Below are positions 1-12,618 of a stretch of 64,000 bases of DNA, in pieces (the stretch's first letter is position 1; each line of letters begins with the position of its first letter). The notes under the pieces were generated by a model. The model made no database searches, had not been told where the DNA came from, and saw only the letters and a program-made list of their open reading frames with translations. Source of the DNA: Albifimbria verrucaria (lineage: Eukaryota; Ascomycota; Sordariomycetes; Hypocreales; Stachybotryaceae); assembly GCA_020081605.1 (NCBI GenBank), contig JAHREC010000060.1, forward strand, positions 45,218 to 109,217. The letters are read 5' to 3'. Made by a program: the position numbers and the translations under genes.

Positions 1-2214
1 TTATGGCCTCAACCTGTGCGATGCAACAGTTTATGCATAAATCCTTGAGCCATGGTTCTCAAGAATCAGACGGTCGGTGATGAGGTTGTTATGCATCGCG
101 TATCTCAGCGGCTCAGTTCCATTCTGCTTGTCCTGTGCTGATGTTGTCGCCACCGGCAACAGGTTCATACCAGCACCTTTCACAACTTTTTTTGACAACC
201 AGACAACCAATGACACCACATGAGCTTTGATGCCGCACACCTTGGTTCTAGGTGAGTATAGTGGCTATGTCGGAGGGTTCTGTCATAGGGCTCACAGCAG
301 TCCGTCGAATATCGCATCACGTACAGAGTAAGATCAAGCGAACCCACCCAGCTTCGCCTCCCCGGAGCATCCACTCAATCGCGGTTCCGCCGTCGAGCCA
401 CTCCGCTCTACAGGGCAAAGACTCGGTATGGCGGCTCCACCACGCCGGATGAGGGCCGGCCGTGTCGAACGTAGGCGGGGCCCACTAATCTCAATGGTGA
501 GTCGGCAATCTCCATAATTATATGGCCCCGGCTTCTCTCTGTCCCGATTTGCCGCTAATATGGTGTACGATAACCGGAAACCATTAGTTCAGGAAAGAGA
601 AGGCATATTATACACCGACGAGTTTCCGATTGGCATGGAGCGGGAATCGTGGTCTGTTGATTGTTGATGGGACAGGGGAATGTTCATATTCTCGTCTATA
701 ACTCATGGTGTGTCTGATAATGGCCCATAGGAGACACAGAGGAGACAACTGATGATCTACCCACTGTTTCACCACTACCTCCGACGCCGGGTCATCGAGA
801 TCGCGATCGGCGTAGTGCCCAACGAAGGCGTGCTCGGGTCTGAAGGAGAACATTAGCCTTCCCAATTGGGATGTTTGCGACTGTATGTAATGTATAAACC
901 TTAGAAAGGAGTATCCTGAACATGCCCTTCATCCTGCAGCCAAAATGATGGAATCTTGCGTCTCGAGAAATAAAGCGCAAAGCTGAGATCAGCTGGTAAA
1001 GGAAGCTTCTTACCAATGCAAGAGTTTCCTAGCTCGCAGAGGAATGTTTGCCAAATCCTAAGGGAGCAAGTAGCGCATAAGAAAACTCATCTCATTGTGT
1101 CTGGAACTCTGGATCGACCGATCCCCAGAGTCGTAGTCCTTGCAATCCTAATACCCAGCAAGTTTGCCTTCAATTACGATTCATCGTCGATTTCGGCCAT
1201 CCCATCTTCGCAGGCTTCGGGTTTTGAGCAAACCGTTGCCGCGAAATTCGAGATAAGTCGCTTGGGTCCCTGTCTAATTTGACGTATTTGTTGTCGATTG
1301 AAGCCCCTCACGGCATGAAGAAATAGGATCAAAGTTTGATACTGTTGATGGAGAGTGGGGAGCGCTGTAATCAGACCTCGAGAGGGTAGTGAATGATGGG
1401 CTTCGTGTTTGTCGGGTAAGATCAACCGTCTGCGGTCAAAGAAGACAGGATAGCTGCTCTCTGTATACGATTCACGAGCGACATGTCTGGTGGGACGCAA
1501 ATAGCATGTTAGCAGAGGGGTTCGAAGTACGATTTAGATGAGGGTAAAGAAATGGAAACCATGGAAAGAGGCATGTGCCGTCAAAATCTTGTAGGTCCAC
1601 TGATTGCGCCCGTCCTGGAAGTCGCCAAGCAATGGGCAGGATCGCTAGGAAGGGTCGCCATAAGCCATGCCAGCGGTCGTAACATCGGAATTTGTCGACG
1701 TTACTGCACTGGTGTTGTCCGGTATTGGTCTCGCCCACACGTCAAGTCCTGCGATAGGCTGCGATCGCTTCCATATCATACTCCTGAAGGAAGGCTACTC
1801 TCTTGTTGCGCTCTCGCCCCAAATTAATATTCGCTCGTGTTCAATCTATGTGCCATGTCGTCCAAGTGGCCAGCGAAGAAGACAAGATCCAAAGGGAGGA
1901 GATGCACCCTGGATCTGATGACTTGATTGATCTCCTTGTCAACCACTCGCCGTAAGCAACATGGAACAACCCCAACAGTTAGAAGCGTCACCTCTGAGCC
2001 TTCCTGCAAAGGGTCGAAGAGATATGGTGCCAATGGTAGAGGTGTTGTAGCAAGTGTTCAAGGAACAAATGGTGGCAAGTTGTTGTTTGTTCGATGTAAA
2101 GAACCGTAATTTGGCTAGAAATTGAGGGAAAAGAGGAGAAATCAAGATTTGTCGCCCACTGGTCCTGTCTGCCTGACCCAGTAGTGTGCGGAGAGATGCG
2201 AGCCACTTATGATT

Positions 2215-2246
2215 CAGGCGGCCAGGCGGCCAGGCGGCCAGGCGGC
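2215..2246. repeat. 8-bp tandem repeat, four copies
   Basis: The unit CAGGCGGC is repeated four times without interruption. It lies outside any supported gene. Confidence 0.9.
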
Positions 2247-2846
2247 GGTCAGGTGGAAACTGGTTCTGTCGAATAGTATTTCACCATACATGCCCAATTA
2301 GAGAGCCCTTCGAGTTGGTGCTTCCAGAGCCAGTCCGGCGAGCAGCGACCCTCTCCGCGATGTCTGGTACGCGCTGTCGATGGAATAAAGAAGCAAGTCA
2401 CATGCTGGCTCCGGAAACGGCACATTTACATTCAATAACGAACTGGCGGACGCATCTCGCTTCATTTTCACAGAGTCCCATCATCACATAAATTATTTTT
2501 GTCTCAAACTCACAGCTGAGGTTCTTGTCACTCTGATAGATGAGCACGAGACAGTGAAATAGAGCACGCTCGAGAAAGTTGGGGAACTGGTTGAGTGGGA
2601 CCTACGACTTCTCTGCATAGCAGCAAGCCCTTCGAGTATAATTTTTGAAAATGCGAAAGATTGTACCAAGGCGAAGTGCGACCTGAAGTTCCTTGCCTTA
2701 GCTGGCTTATCCAACCCATCCCGAACTGGAACCGCCGGCGCTGTTGCTCGACGTCACCAAGCCAGCGTCACACTTTACATGGCTACGGGTGTTCATGTCA
2801 ATAGGGCCTCTGCTATACCCCACGAAGTCGGGATCTTGTCTCGCAG

Positions 2847-2893
2847 ACAGCGAACAGCGAACAGCGAACAGCGAACAGCGAACAGCGAACAGC
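2847..2893. repeat. 7-bp tandem repeat, about 6.7 copies
   Basis: The unit ACAGCGA is repeated six full times followed by a partial copy. The array is perfect, so it is probably young or unstable. It is not inside a supported gene. Confidence 0.9.
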
Positions 2894-3658
2894 AGACAGT
2901 CTTGCTGAAACTCCTGTTCACTTTGAAGCCGAGATGATTGATCTGTTTAACTGATATGAGGAGAGATGAGTTGGTCAGACCTGGCGGAGGCTTTGCGCCC
3001 ATCAGAAGATATTGAAGAACCAGATGTTTGAGCCCGCGGATTAAGCACACAACCGAAACACAGAATTGAAACACGTGGTTGAGACACGCGATGCCATCTA
3101 GAGTTCAGCCAGATCGAGTTGACCCTGGTGGTGTGGCTAGGCGAATGGAGGCTCATATACACCAGGCAGATATGGGGATTTTGGCATCACATTCTTAAAG
3201 GACTGTTCACGATGTGAGGACGAATCTGGCACAAGAGAAGGACCGACTTTATCATCACAGTGGTGGTTGTCAATGTCAAATCTTGCAAAGTATGACAAAC
3301 CAGTCAATTGACTTCGGTGAACCTGTCAGAGGGGACCGTGAGGTTTCAGGCAGCAGCGTGCTAATAAGAACGCAACCGCATACAGCCGTTGGCAACGAGA
3401 TATAAGAGGGTGAAGGCCCGTTGCGTCAAATGTGGCACAGCCTCACCATATCCTTTCAAGAACCAATTGCTACCTCGCCCGATCAACTTCAAGCCTCAGG
3501 ATTTCTGCTTCGGAATCATTAATTAAGATCAGAAGCCACGAGGCTCTACTACGGACGCAGCCTGGGCATGAGTCCCTTGATTTTCTCCATCATTGCTATT
3601 TCGCCATCTCACGGCCTCAACCACAATTGCCTCTGGCCATCTCCATGCCAGCAAGCTC

Positions 3659-4394
3659 ATGTCGCCGCCCGACCCTGTGATTGACAGCTTCGCTCATACC
3701 ACAGCACCGCCAGCACGTCCAATTCCACCTCGACCGCCGGCAATGTCGAACCTGTGTCGTCTGCGAAGCACTCCGTTGCTCATGTCGCCTCCTGTCTCGC
3801 CCTACAATAAAACGGTACCAAGCACCGAGGCTCCCACGACGCCACCCAGCCGGACCACCAGGGACCGCGACCTCTACCCAAGCGAATACGCTGCTGCCGT
3901 GAGCCCACCCCAGCCCCGGCTGTTTACCTCTGCCGAGATGGAGGATCATCGACATATCATCGACGACAACCGTGCGGCCAATCGCCCAGCACCTTTGGCA
4001 CCATCTCCTGCCCAGGCGTGAGGACGACATGTTGGTCGTTGCCTTTCGCTCACAGATCATGAAGCACTACACTGCTAACCGCAAGGGCTGGTCGATGAAG
4101 GAGCGGGCGCTTCTCAAGGCAGACCGACAGGCTGGTCAACGCTACTATGCCACCACGCCCTGGGTGTCCCAGCCGGTGGACTATAGGGGCTTACGCCCGT
4201 TGTCAATTCGGCGACCCCAGGCAGCAACCTTGCGCCTCCGGGTTGGGGTTGACTCTGGATCGGAGGAAGGCCAAGATCCGGGTTGTAGTATGCACCGTTC
4301 GTCGAGCCCGGTGGAGGGGCATGGGGCGGCTCTGGCAAGGCGGGAACCGGCTGAGGTCGGGCATACATGGAGTGCGGTGATTGAGGCTGTATGA
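3659..4394 (+). CDS. hypothetical Ser/Pro-rich protein with basic C-terminal region (frameshifted)
   Basis: No function is recognised. From the ATG at 3659 (alternatives at 3743 or 3782) the frame is rich in Pro, Ser and Thr and includes the segment RDRDLYPSEY. It stops at 4019-4021. A second frame takes over there and reads DDMLVVAFRSQIMKHY, then a basic stretch with KERALLKADRQAGQRYY. The two halves look like one protein with a short acidic linker (EDHRHIIDDN) and a helical basic tail, so a one-base shift near 4015 is inferred. The end is uncertain: from about 4114 the opposite strand is the more protein-like, and the true stop may lie near 4200. It converges on the Myb-like gene. Existence of a gene is fairly likely; its exact structure is not. 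Confidence 0.5.
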
Positions 4395-4797
4395 TTTCGT
4401 GTGGAATACTGGTTTGCGATTGCGATGGACTGTTGGTACTGACCGTCGAGTGTCGATGGCTCCTTCGATGGTGCCAGGGGCTGGGGAGAAGGGTGTGACA
4501 CAGGCTCGCCGAGCCATGTCTACTTCTCTTATTCGCCAATGCATAGCTTCGGCAGCAGGCCATGGCACGTCAAGTTCTTCGGCCACCTTTGCTCACACTT
4601 CTGATTTGAACCTGTCTAGTGCGTTAGCGGGGTTGCTGCTTTCGATGATTATCATGACGACACAAGCTTTGGGAGTATCATGTACAGTGAAATATCCTGT
4701 TGCCAGCGTCGGAATTTTGGGTTGGATTACCTCTCATAGAGCTTCGCAAGCTTGTTCTTGCGTTCTTCGTCCCATTCGCTTCGCCTCGCGAGTAAGG
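4114..4797 (-). pseudogene. Myb/SANT-like DNA-binding protein, broken
   Basis: Read on the minus strand, a short exon (about 4797-4731) encodes RRSEWDEERKNKLAKLYER. A canonical intron follows (4730-4612, GTAATC donor, CTAGACAG acceptor). The next exon reads KVAEELDVPWPAAEAMHW and then MARR. This arrangement matches the second half of a fungal Myb/SANT repeat, as known for that family. After about 4450 a one-base shift leads to a Ser/Pro/Gln-rich tail ending at 4114. Two further defects are visible. The codon where the family has Trp, just before AKVAEE, is TGA (4593-4595). The first half of the Myb domain is not found upstream. It could be a decayed gene or an assembly with several errors; the missing N-terminal half favours a remnant. 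Confidence 0.55.
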
Positions 4798-5008
4798 TCT
4801 CTTAGTAAAGGAGGGCGCAGCAATAAGGTGATCGGTGTACTGTACTGAGGCGCAAGCACCAATGGGCGGGGTAGAGGGAGAGAGAGGAAGAGAGAGGACA
4901 AGGCAGAGCGGCAATCATACGTAGGTGCGGAAGTCGCCTCTATTTCAGATTGGGTCGTGAGATGGAGCCAGTGTATTGACTGAGGCGAAGGCAAAGTCAT
5001 GGCCGAAA

Positions 5009-5042
5009 GTTTTGCTAAGGAAATATTTAACTTTAGCAAAAC
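5009..5042. repeat. short perfect inverted repeat (hairpin)
   Basis: Ten-base arms GTTTTGCTAA and TTAGCAAAAC flank a 14-base AT-rich loop. The arm shares GTTTTGCTA with the terminal repeats of the AT-rich element at 38.9-40.85 kb, which may be coincidence. The surrounding 5.0-5.3 kb is moderately AT-rich with no supported gene. Confidence 0.6.
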
Positions 5043-5435
5043 GTTCTGGGTCGGTAACGCAAAGCCAAGGCCTGGGAGAGGAGCCTAAGAGAGGGTGTAA
5101 AATGTGCCCGCACACTAGCTGTTTTAACGCTCGCTCATTATATCGAGGGCAATGCTAGGCCTTCTCCATCTATGGGGATTCTAGCCGGTTTGTAGTTAGC
5201 GAATTAGTTTATTGTGTAGTCTATAGTTTAAAAGCCCCAAAGAGAGATAGCAAAATATACAACGCTTTATAATACTTAAGAAACTCGGTTGACTGCATCG
5301 CGCGATTTATACCCGTAGATCAAGATCCAAGGTTGTTGTGCAAAAGCGGATGTCGGGTTTAGTTACACCCTCACTTGGCTTGCCCTCTTCCCACTGCTCT
5401 GATGGAGGTAACGGCTAAGCCGTAATCGACATGAA

Positions 5436-6974
5436 CTAGAACCAATTAAAATCGTAAAAGATCCTGTGACCTCGTCTGCCTATGATTTTGCCCATTTTAG
5501 ACGATCTCAGGATTATTTGCCGACGTTGAGAATTTCTGGCCAGCTTAGCAGTAAGAAGCGGTTCTGAGTTTCCATTGGGTTTTTGAACGGCGAGCCTTTT
5601 GTCTAGTTTTTCGCCGAGGGTGCCAGTTGGTGGAACCGACGATATATCTAGACCATACCAATCCGAACATTGATGTGTAACAGCAGCGAGTTCGTCGGAA
5701 TGTATCAACATGGTGTCCAACGCCTCGTCGTCATCGTCATCGCTATCACCCTCGTCATGACCAATGGGCATCACAAAGTCCTCGTCCACGTGCTCGTGAG
5801 GAAACTCGTGCGGACCCTCGAGTCTGATATGGAACTCGCTGGCATTGGGAGACACCAACTGCACATATACGGCTGCATCAGTTACCTCCCGCAGCTTCTG
5901 CTTGTTGACGCCGATGTCCATCAAATTATATCCTTCCGGCAAGACAAATGGGGAAGGCTCCACGATGAAATCTTCCTTGGAGCCATTCCTGCTGAAGTTG
6001 TGCCGTCGCACGGAGTGGATGAAACTCCTGTGAGGAGGTCTTTGCCAAAACGGGCTGTTCAATGTGCAATAGTCATCCTCATCCTCTTTAGATCCACATC
6101 TCTCACCATCACGGGGAAAGAGGCGCAGATATATGAAATTAACGGGCACGGTGTTCCACAGCTCATAGAGTGAGTAACGGATGTCTAAGTCGAGGCATGG
6201 ACATGACGATAGATATCCGGGTGCTGGGTGAAGCCGGATGTTCATCTCGTGATCGAGGAATAAGCCCTCCATTTTCCCCGCTCCCAGGGCACCGGGCAGC
6301 AGCTCTTTCAGGAGCCCTTTTGTAAAATTGGCTAGCCCCATGAAGGCAGATGACCAAATATTCTTTCTTTTAGATCCTCTGCCCCATGCATCACTTGGTA
6401 GCATGAAACCGAGGTTCGGAATCAACTCGTCACACTCGTACAACACATGCAGTGAAGTACAGGCGATGGTGTCGGGATCGAAAAGGACGAATACGTAGTG
6501 CGCCGGAGGGCCCATCCTACTGTGGGGTATCTGGTGTTTGCCTCCCCGAAATAGGCTTTTGTGTAATCGCTCAGTCGTGGCGTGCAGACTTTATGCAGGG
6601 TTCGATGGTGGAAGTAGGGTCGCCAGAAGTTGCTGTGCGCCTGAGACAGCTGTGTAAGGATCCATGGCGTCCACGGCTTCCTATGGCACTTATTATCCAT
6701 GTACAGCTTTTTGCAAGAACGGCAGCACTTCTGGGCATTCTCTGGCTGGTAGACAGTGGTGATGGTATAAGTCGCGCCATTCAATTTGAAGCTGGTACCT
6801 TGATCGAGGAAGTTGTAAATCATATAGCACAGTTCTGTCAAGGCGTGAGGAAAGGAGCGAAGTGTGGTAGTGGCAGTCCGGTGAGCACTCACCTGTAGGC
6901 AGATCAAAGAGTATTCTTCGGCCTTCCGGGACTCTGACCTGTTGTCTGCGTGTGCTCGTGCGTGTAGTTGGCAT
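5436..6974 (-). CDS. F-box-like hypothetical protein (two exons, one frameshift)
   Basis: The start is the ATG at 6974. Exon 1 encodes a basic N-terminus ending in LFDLPT. A 58-nt intron (6892-6835, GTGAGT donor, TTGACAG acceptor) joins it to ELCYMIYNFL. The junction gives LPTELCYMIYNFL, the usual opening of an F-box (LPxELxxxIxxxL), so a role as a substrate adaptor for an SCF-type ubiquitin ligase is possible. A Cys-rich segment follows (KCCRSCKKLYMDNKC). At about 6510-6560 the frame must shift by one base into the frame starting MGPPAHYVFVLFDPD and running to 5436. That part has an Asp-rich acidic run (GDSDDDDDEALD) and a basic C-terminus. Total length would be about 510 residues. The F-box call rests on one short motif. 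Confidence 0.6.
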
Positions 6975-9639
6975 CTTGATGATTGAGTTGTGCTGTGAAA
7001 AAGTGAAAACGAAGCCATGCAGTGCATGTAGCGGTATGCCCTTCCAAACACACCTTCCAAACACATAATTGACGTGTGACAGACGCGCTGCATCATTTCA
7101 CAGTCACATCACGCTTTGCACGTGACCTTGTACCAGGACCTGATTTTGGATGGAACCCGTACAAAGGAAGGATAGCACGAACCATAAAGAGGACTGTGCG
7201 TTGATATCATGACCTGAAACGCGTGACCATTGGGTTAGCAGGGCACTCATGTCCGGACTTGCCGTGGGACCGCGGCTCGAGAGCCTAGCCAACGGGCGAT
7301 ATAGAATCTCGGCTCATGAACAGAGCCTGCATCTGCTCCAGCGGGATGCCCGGCGCGTCTACCTCGGCGTGAACTCACAAGTAACTGCTTATATTATGCA
7401 ATTGACGAACACCATTGGGGACGCCTGATTAGGTTATCCAAGTAATAGCGATGTTTCGGGCCACTACTGTGCCTAAGTACAATAACACAATACATTCGTC
7501 GGATGGTGAACCCCAGCTATAAAGAGCATATTAATCAGTTCATGAAGTTTACAGAGTCTTCCTCCCATTATGTACACTTGGTCATCCTTGATTTACCTTA
7601 TTCTCTCAGATGTCCGAGATCATGAAGGTTAAAATGACTGACCCCATGTCTAATTTTCTGTGAAATGGACTCATATGGATCTCGATGCCAGTTTGGTTGC
7701 TGTTGCCATTGCAGGACCTGATGTAGGTTCAATACAGGTAAGCTGGAGTAGCACAGCCTCTCGCAGCACTGGATTTGCTTCGTTCATGGGACGTCATGCT
7801 CAGGCAACAGAGTTGAGCCCAGGAGTGCAGATTGCCGCGCTCCAAGGGCTGTCTGGTGGACGAAGAACTTGTGAGCGAAGTGAATCTCAATGATCTTTTG
7901 GGGCTGACAAGGTGGATTCGGGAGCAGCCGGGCTTACATCATGGATCACGGTGTGACGGCTGCGTGCCTCTCACATGCTGGAGGAGGCATGTATATCGTT
8001 GGCTAGGAATGATATTGCGTCTACCCAACTATTACAACACACAGGAGCTCGTTGGGATTCGCCCTTGCATGCTGGCAACGCGTGAGGTGACCGACGTTTG
8101 TCGGCCGGTCCTGCCAACAAGCGGGCATCATTTCTGATGTAAATGAGTGTCATGGGCTTGGCTGTTATTCATATTACGTAGACATTTTGCCATGCCTCTT
8201 ATTCTCTTTCATCATAAGTAGCTGTGACAACAGTTCTCGCGTGCAGTATGCTTAGTTTGCCTGCCTAGCTTCTCGAGGTCATCGAGACAGGCCTGATGAG
8301 CAGCTTTCCCAGTCAGGTTGTGATCATATGTAGTCCGTAGCATGGATTGAGCAAGCTCAGGGTTTTTCAATCTCTAATGAATCGAACGTTGGCTTAAATA
8401 TGGCAAACTCTGCGGGAAGTCGCCGGAGCACGGCGCCCCTCAAACTCGCTCCTCCCACCTTCCCCGGAAAGGGTATTCGGGCGAGGACAGAAGCGGTGCG
8501 AGGCATAGGAACGTCCATATCGATTCGAGCTCATAACAAGTCGGATGAGTTGGCGAAAATCCGTGACTACCTCATGAGAGCCAGTCAACCAGTCGCATGT
8601 TACTCCGCACACATCCACCAGATCATGGAGTCATAACTGCGTGCTGACGCATGGTGAATCACCTAGCGCTTCACTGAATTGAGAATAGGAGAAGATTTTG
8701 TTGCTGCTCTAAGAACCTGTCTAATTCCAACTGGTCAATTCCTTCGTTTACTATCTTTTTCATCCTCTCAAGGAAATATATTCATATTGAACGAAGGAGG
8801 CCACGGCAGTAGAAGAAGACACTTGAACTAGTAGAAGCCTGATGCAGTACTATCAGGCAGCCCACTGCGTGAGTGGTGTCAGACCTACCTGCCTACGACC
8901 TTTAGACGCACAAATCAAGAGATCCATTACCAAGTCCCATAAATTTACCATCCTCCATAAAAGATGGCCAAGTTCCCTTCTTCTCTGACGTGCCGTCCAT
9001 ACGTATGCTTCGTTGCAACGCTTCTCCGCCCGTTTTTCAGAGGAGCTGCTAGGCCATGGTCCATCCTAGACAGTTTGTACATCGCGAAATAGGACTGATG
9101 TAGTCGTCTTGGACTGACCAAAGTGCTCACACCCGCGGCCCCGTCCTTCTTCCTGTATAGGATGGACATCATCCATCCCTTACATCGCAACGTACAAGGC
9201 GAAATAAAATGCTCCTGGTTTAAGAATGAAGATCCAATGTACAATCAGAAGACTCCGTAAGCTGGTTCATTGCAACTCTTGTGTTAATCTACACCAAAGT
9301 TAAATAACAAAATCAAGTGGAAACATCTTATCCCCTTGAGGCTCATAAGGTGCAGACTGGGTAACAAACCAGTATATCAACCAATTGGAACCGGATAAAA
9401 ACTAGACACATAGAAGGTCAGGGTCCGGCCTGCAACGGCGTTTTCGAGGGCGTTGAGAGCTGCGAGTTCAGTGGAAATTTGCAAGGATTGACAACCAAGA
9501 TCTTTCCCTTTATTAACCTAATGGTGTTGTGATATGTACACAAAATCGTCCCAGGCTCGATTTCTCTCCCAGGATCCCTTTTCCTTCCTATATATCGACC
9601 AACATTTCCTACAATATTGCCTACATAATTCGTCAGACA
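6975..9639. other. stretch without a supported gene
   Basis: Frames up to about 100 codons occur on both strands, but none shows a domain, a splice pattern or protein-like composition that could be defended. Nothing else of note was seen. Confidence 0.4.
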
Positions 9640-9985
9640 CAGCTCCTGCCACAGGCCCAGGAATCTATAGCGTGGCCAAGCCGACTGCCTGTCTCTCTGC
9701 AAATGAAGCTATTTGACACGGCCGTCTTGAAGAGGAAGTCCCAGGCAAGGACCGGGTCGGACCCCGGCGTTGACGATGATTTCCTGTACACACATTCGAT
9801 CTGCAACATCTACGCCTTTTATATAATGGTGATAGTCAACGGCCACAGCCGGAATCAGGACCTCTTTGAACTGCTTGTCTCCAAAGAACTGTGACTGCAT
9901 GCTGTGCTGAGCTACCGTCCATGGCGTTGCTGATGTAGAGGCGGTTGGTTCTATGCCCGAGGGATCATGAGGGGTTTGGGAGGGC
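9640..9985 (-). mobile_element. piggyBac-type transposase relic
   Basis: The minus-strand frame 9900-9709 reads FGDKQFKEVLIPAVAVDYHH and then YIKGVDVADRM. This matches the piggyBac (DDE_Tnp_1_7) segment in which a conserved P-x(5)-DY-x(3)-M-x-GVD-x-AD motif holds a catalytic Asp. A neighbouring frame (about 9770-9690) continues with WDFLFKTAVSNSFICR, resembling the family's following FxxLLDxAxxNSY segment. Joining the two needs a frameshift. Only this fragment of the roughly 500-residue transposase is recognisable, and no terminal repeats were identified. It is an old, inactive copy. Confidence 0.6.
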
Positions 9986-11442
9986 CATCATTAGTGGCCT
10001 CGTTCATGATGATGTTGGAGGGTTTCTTTTCTTGGGTATCTTTCCCACAAAAGAGTTTTCGAAAGTACGCATACGCTTGTTTTGGAGCTTTCGACAACCC
10101 TGCTAAATTGATATGTGTCATCTTCGAAGAGGGCGTAGAAGAATATTAGGAAAGGATTGAATGATGAAAGAGAAACGATACGAGAGACAATTACCATGCA
10201 AAATGAGAGATTTTGACGCTGTATATATATGGTATTCTGTCCGCTAAATCAACTTTAATGACTCAAGCTAGGCTTGTAGTGAGATGGGACATTGTCTTAC
10301 TTAGTTTTGTTTTGCCAAGTCCCAACTTCAGCTGAGATTAGAGGCTATGACTTGTCATCTTGCGATGCCCTGGATCAAGCTCTTCGCCGTTGTCCACCAG
10401 CAACCATAGCGTAAAAAGCTCAATGAATTTTATCGCTTTTAACTAACATCCCGAGTGAGATGTCTTTTGGGATGCTTCTTACGATTTACCATCGGGATAT
10501 GTGATCATCATTTCCTTGACTCAGTTCAAGAGGGCTGTAGTTACAGTTGTTGTACGTCCTGTGACAGCCGTCTGAAGCCATGTGTGGCAGCCACGTGCAC
10601 AGCGATTGTTCAACATCAGCAGCAAGCATCGCAGATGGACAGAGCACTTGTAAGCTATCCTTTTCGGATAGCAACAGAACGTTTCATTCCGCTTAGCTCG
10701 GACATGTCTCGGTGAGCATCATGCTCACGGTGGCGTGATTGTTAGCCACTGATGTTGATAGGGAACCGCAAAACGGAGTTTCCCAAAAGTAAACTCTGCG
10801 ATGGAATGGCTTCAGTCGTGAACTTGGCGAAGCCACGACCGTCTTGAGAGACACGCCATGACAGCCGCTGCAGCCGCGAGGGCCCTTGCTCAAGTAACTA
10901 GCGGAATCAACCTTCTTCACTCCGTGGCAAATACTCAGTGGCCCTGTAACCTGGTATTTTGTGCGAGTCAGTCCGCCAGTAGCTTCCCACATGTGCAGAA
11001 ACAGAAGTGAGATGAACCCTCTTTGAAGGCCCGGTGGAAGCCCTATGATGCCATGTTCTTGGTGGATTGGTCAATCCGCAAACATTGAACTGGATCGGAT
11101 GTCATGTCGTTGTTTGGCAAAGATTGAGGAACAAGGCCCTAATGCCAAGGTACATCTGTTTTCACCCGTTCGCGAAGTCATCTAAAAGTCTGTATCTGAG
11201 CTTGTGTCTAATGTGCTCATATTTTAAATAGGAGTTCACTCTTGTCTCCTTCCGTCGAATCTCTTGTTCGGACCGAGCATCAATAGTCCCAAAATCCAAG
11301 CCAACCGTGCGCCGGCTGAGCCATTCGTTCGGGCACATGAAGCCACAAGCCACATGCACCAAAAAATGACCGCCGAGAACGAAATGTACATGAAAATGTC
11401 TGTCAATTCATCATATCTACACCACTCTCTGGGATCATACCT
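9986..11442. other. stretch without a supported gene
   Basis: No gene can be supported. Part may be decayed transposon sequence continuing from the piggyBac fragment, because its N-terminal part would lie here on the minus strand, but no convincing similarity was found. Confidence 0.4.
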
Positions 11443-12483
11443 TCAAAGCCACCTAATATAGGGCTCAACCCCTGACAAATTCCGCCCTCCACCGATGTTA
11501 GTAGACCACGTCTGGTCGGCCATGTCCCGGGCCTGTATCCTTTTTAGCTCGTAAGATTTGATAGCATTAGTCGACATTTCAGCCGATATAACTTTTCCAT
11601 GCCATCGTTCTTCCTTAAATATCCGTATCGCGTTCATAGCGCATGCCTCGTTTCTAAAGATGATGAAAGCATCATGGGAAGTACTAGTCTCCTCCCTAAC
11701 AAGATTCAAATCAGCGATCATAAGTTGTGTGGGTCCTAACATAATTCTGATCCAATCTTTGACCGTTTCTGCGACTGCTGTCTCTAAGTAAATCCTGACA
11801 CGAATCTTACGCATTTCCGTCTTCACACAATCGATGTCCGTGTAAGAACGCGGTGTCAATGACCCACGGTCATACCTGTATCCAGGCTGTTGGAGATGGT
11901 TTTGACGTGGTCCAGCAAAATTGAAATACATTGCCATTGGTGCAAAATTACAGTGTTGCGGATATATCTGAACCGAAGATGGGATAAGCATATCTATCAC
12001 CTCTGCGCCAAATGAGCAGTGAACTACTAACCTGATGGCTAGAGGGCGTTTCAGGGTAATGGTAAACTGAATGCAATGGTCGAAAGTCCTGTGTTACTAC
12101 ACGGTTGCTTGTGGACAGGACCTTGAATGAGGCAGAGTGACCCATTTGAACAAGACGTCCTGGTAGTGACTGCATTAATGGGAGGTTTGCTTCAAGTTGG
12201 GAGACATATGTTACTCACTCAGAACTTGGCTAAGGCTTTCTTCTCCATAAACCAGGAACTGGCCTGAAGTGGCGTCCTTGGAGATAGAGAAGCTTTCGAT
12301 CCAACAGACATCCCGTAAATGTTCCAGCAAATACGTTTTATTGAATTGGTCGATAGATTCTCCATGAAACATGACATAATATTTGTCCGGCTGGCCTTCT
12401 GTTGGCGCTCCCATCATTCTCATCTGCAAGTTTTGATACGGTAAGTGCGATGGTATCGAAGATCCGCTATGTGGGTTAAGCAT
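11443..12483 (-). CDS. RRM-like RNA-binding protein, three exons
   Basis: The start is the ATG at 12483. Exon 1 is 12483-12219, exon 2 is 12159-12032 and exon 3 is 11967-11443. Introns have GTGAGT and GTTAGT donors and CCAG and TTCAG acceptors, and the frames join exactly to give 305 residues without correction. Exon 1 contains KYYVMFHGESIDQFNKTYLL and a following FSISKDATSGQFLVYG, a degenerate RRM-like pattern. Exon 3 contains VRIYLETAVAETVKDWIR and then AFIIFRNEACAMNAIRIF with WHGKVISAEM. This resembles an RRM, with RNP-1-like aromatic strand residues and a closing beta strand, and is reminiscent of fungal Mei2/Nam8-type proteins. Family assignment is by eye; RNA binding is inferred. It is one of the few multi-exon genes here with no frame defect. 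Confidence 0.65.
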
Positions 12484-12618
12484 ATTGTTGAAGGGAGTTG
12501 AGAGTAATGTGTGATGTTTTTAACGATGAATGAGATCTCCACTAATTGGAGGGCAAAAGAGTGTTTTGACGTGCGAAGAGTAAGGTTGAGAGAATGCCGG
12601 TACCGGGTATATAAGCAC

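Larger units (their letters stand above)
1..3658. other. stretch without a supported gene
   Basis: Only short frames occur on both strands, none with a recognisable domain or convincing splice structure. Two short tandem repeats (2215-2246 and 2847-2893) are listed separately. Hidden frameshifted exons cannot be excluded. Confidence 0.5.
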
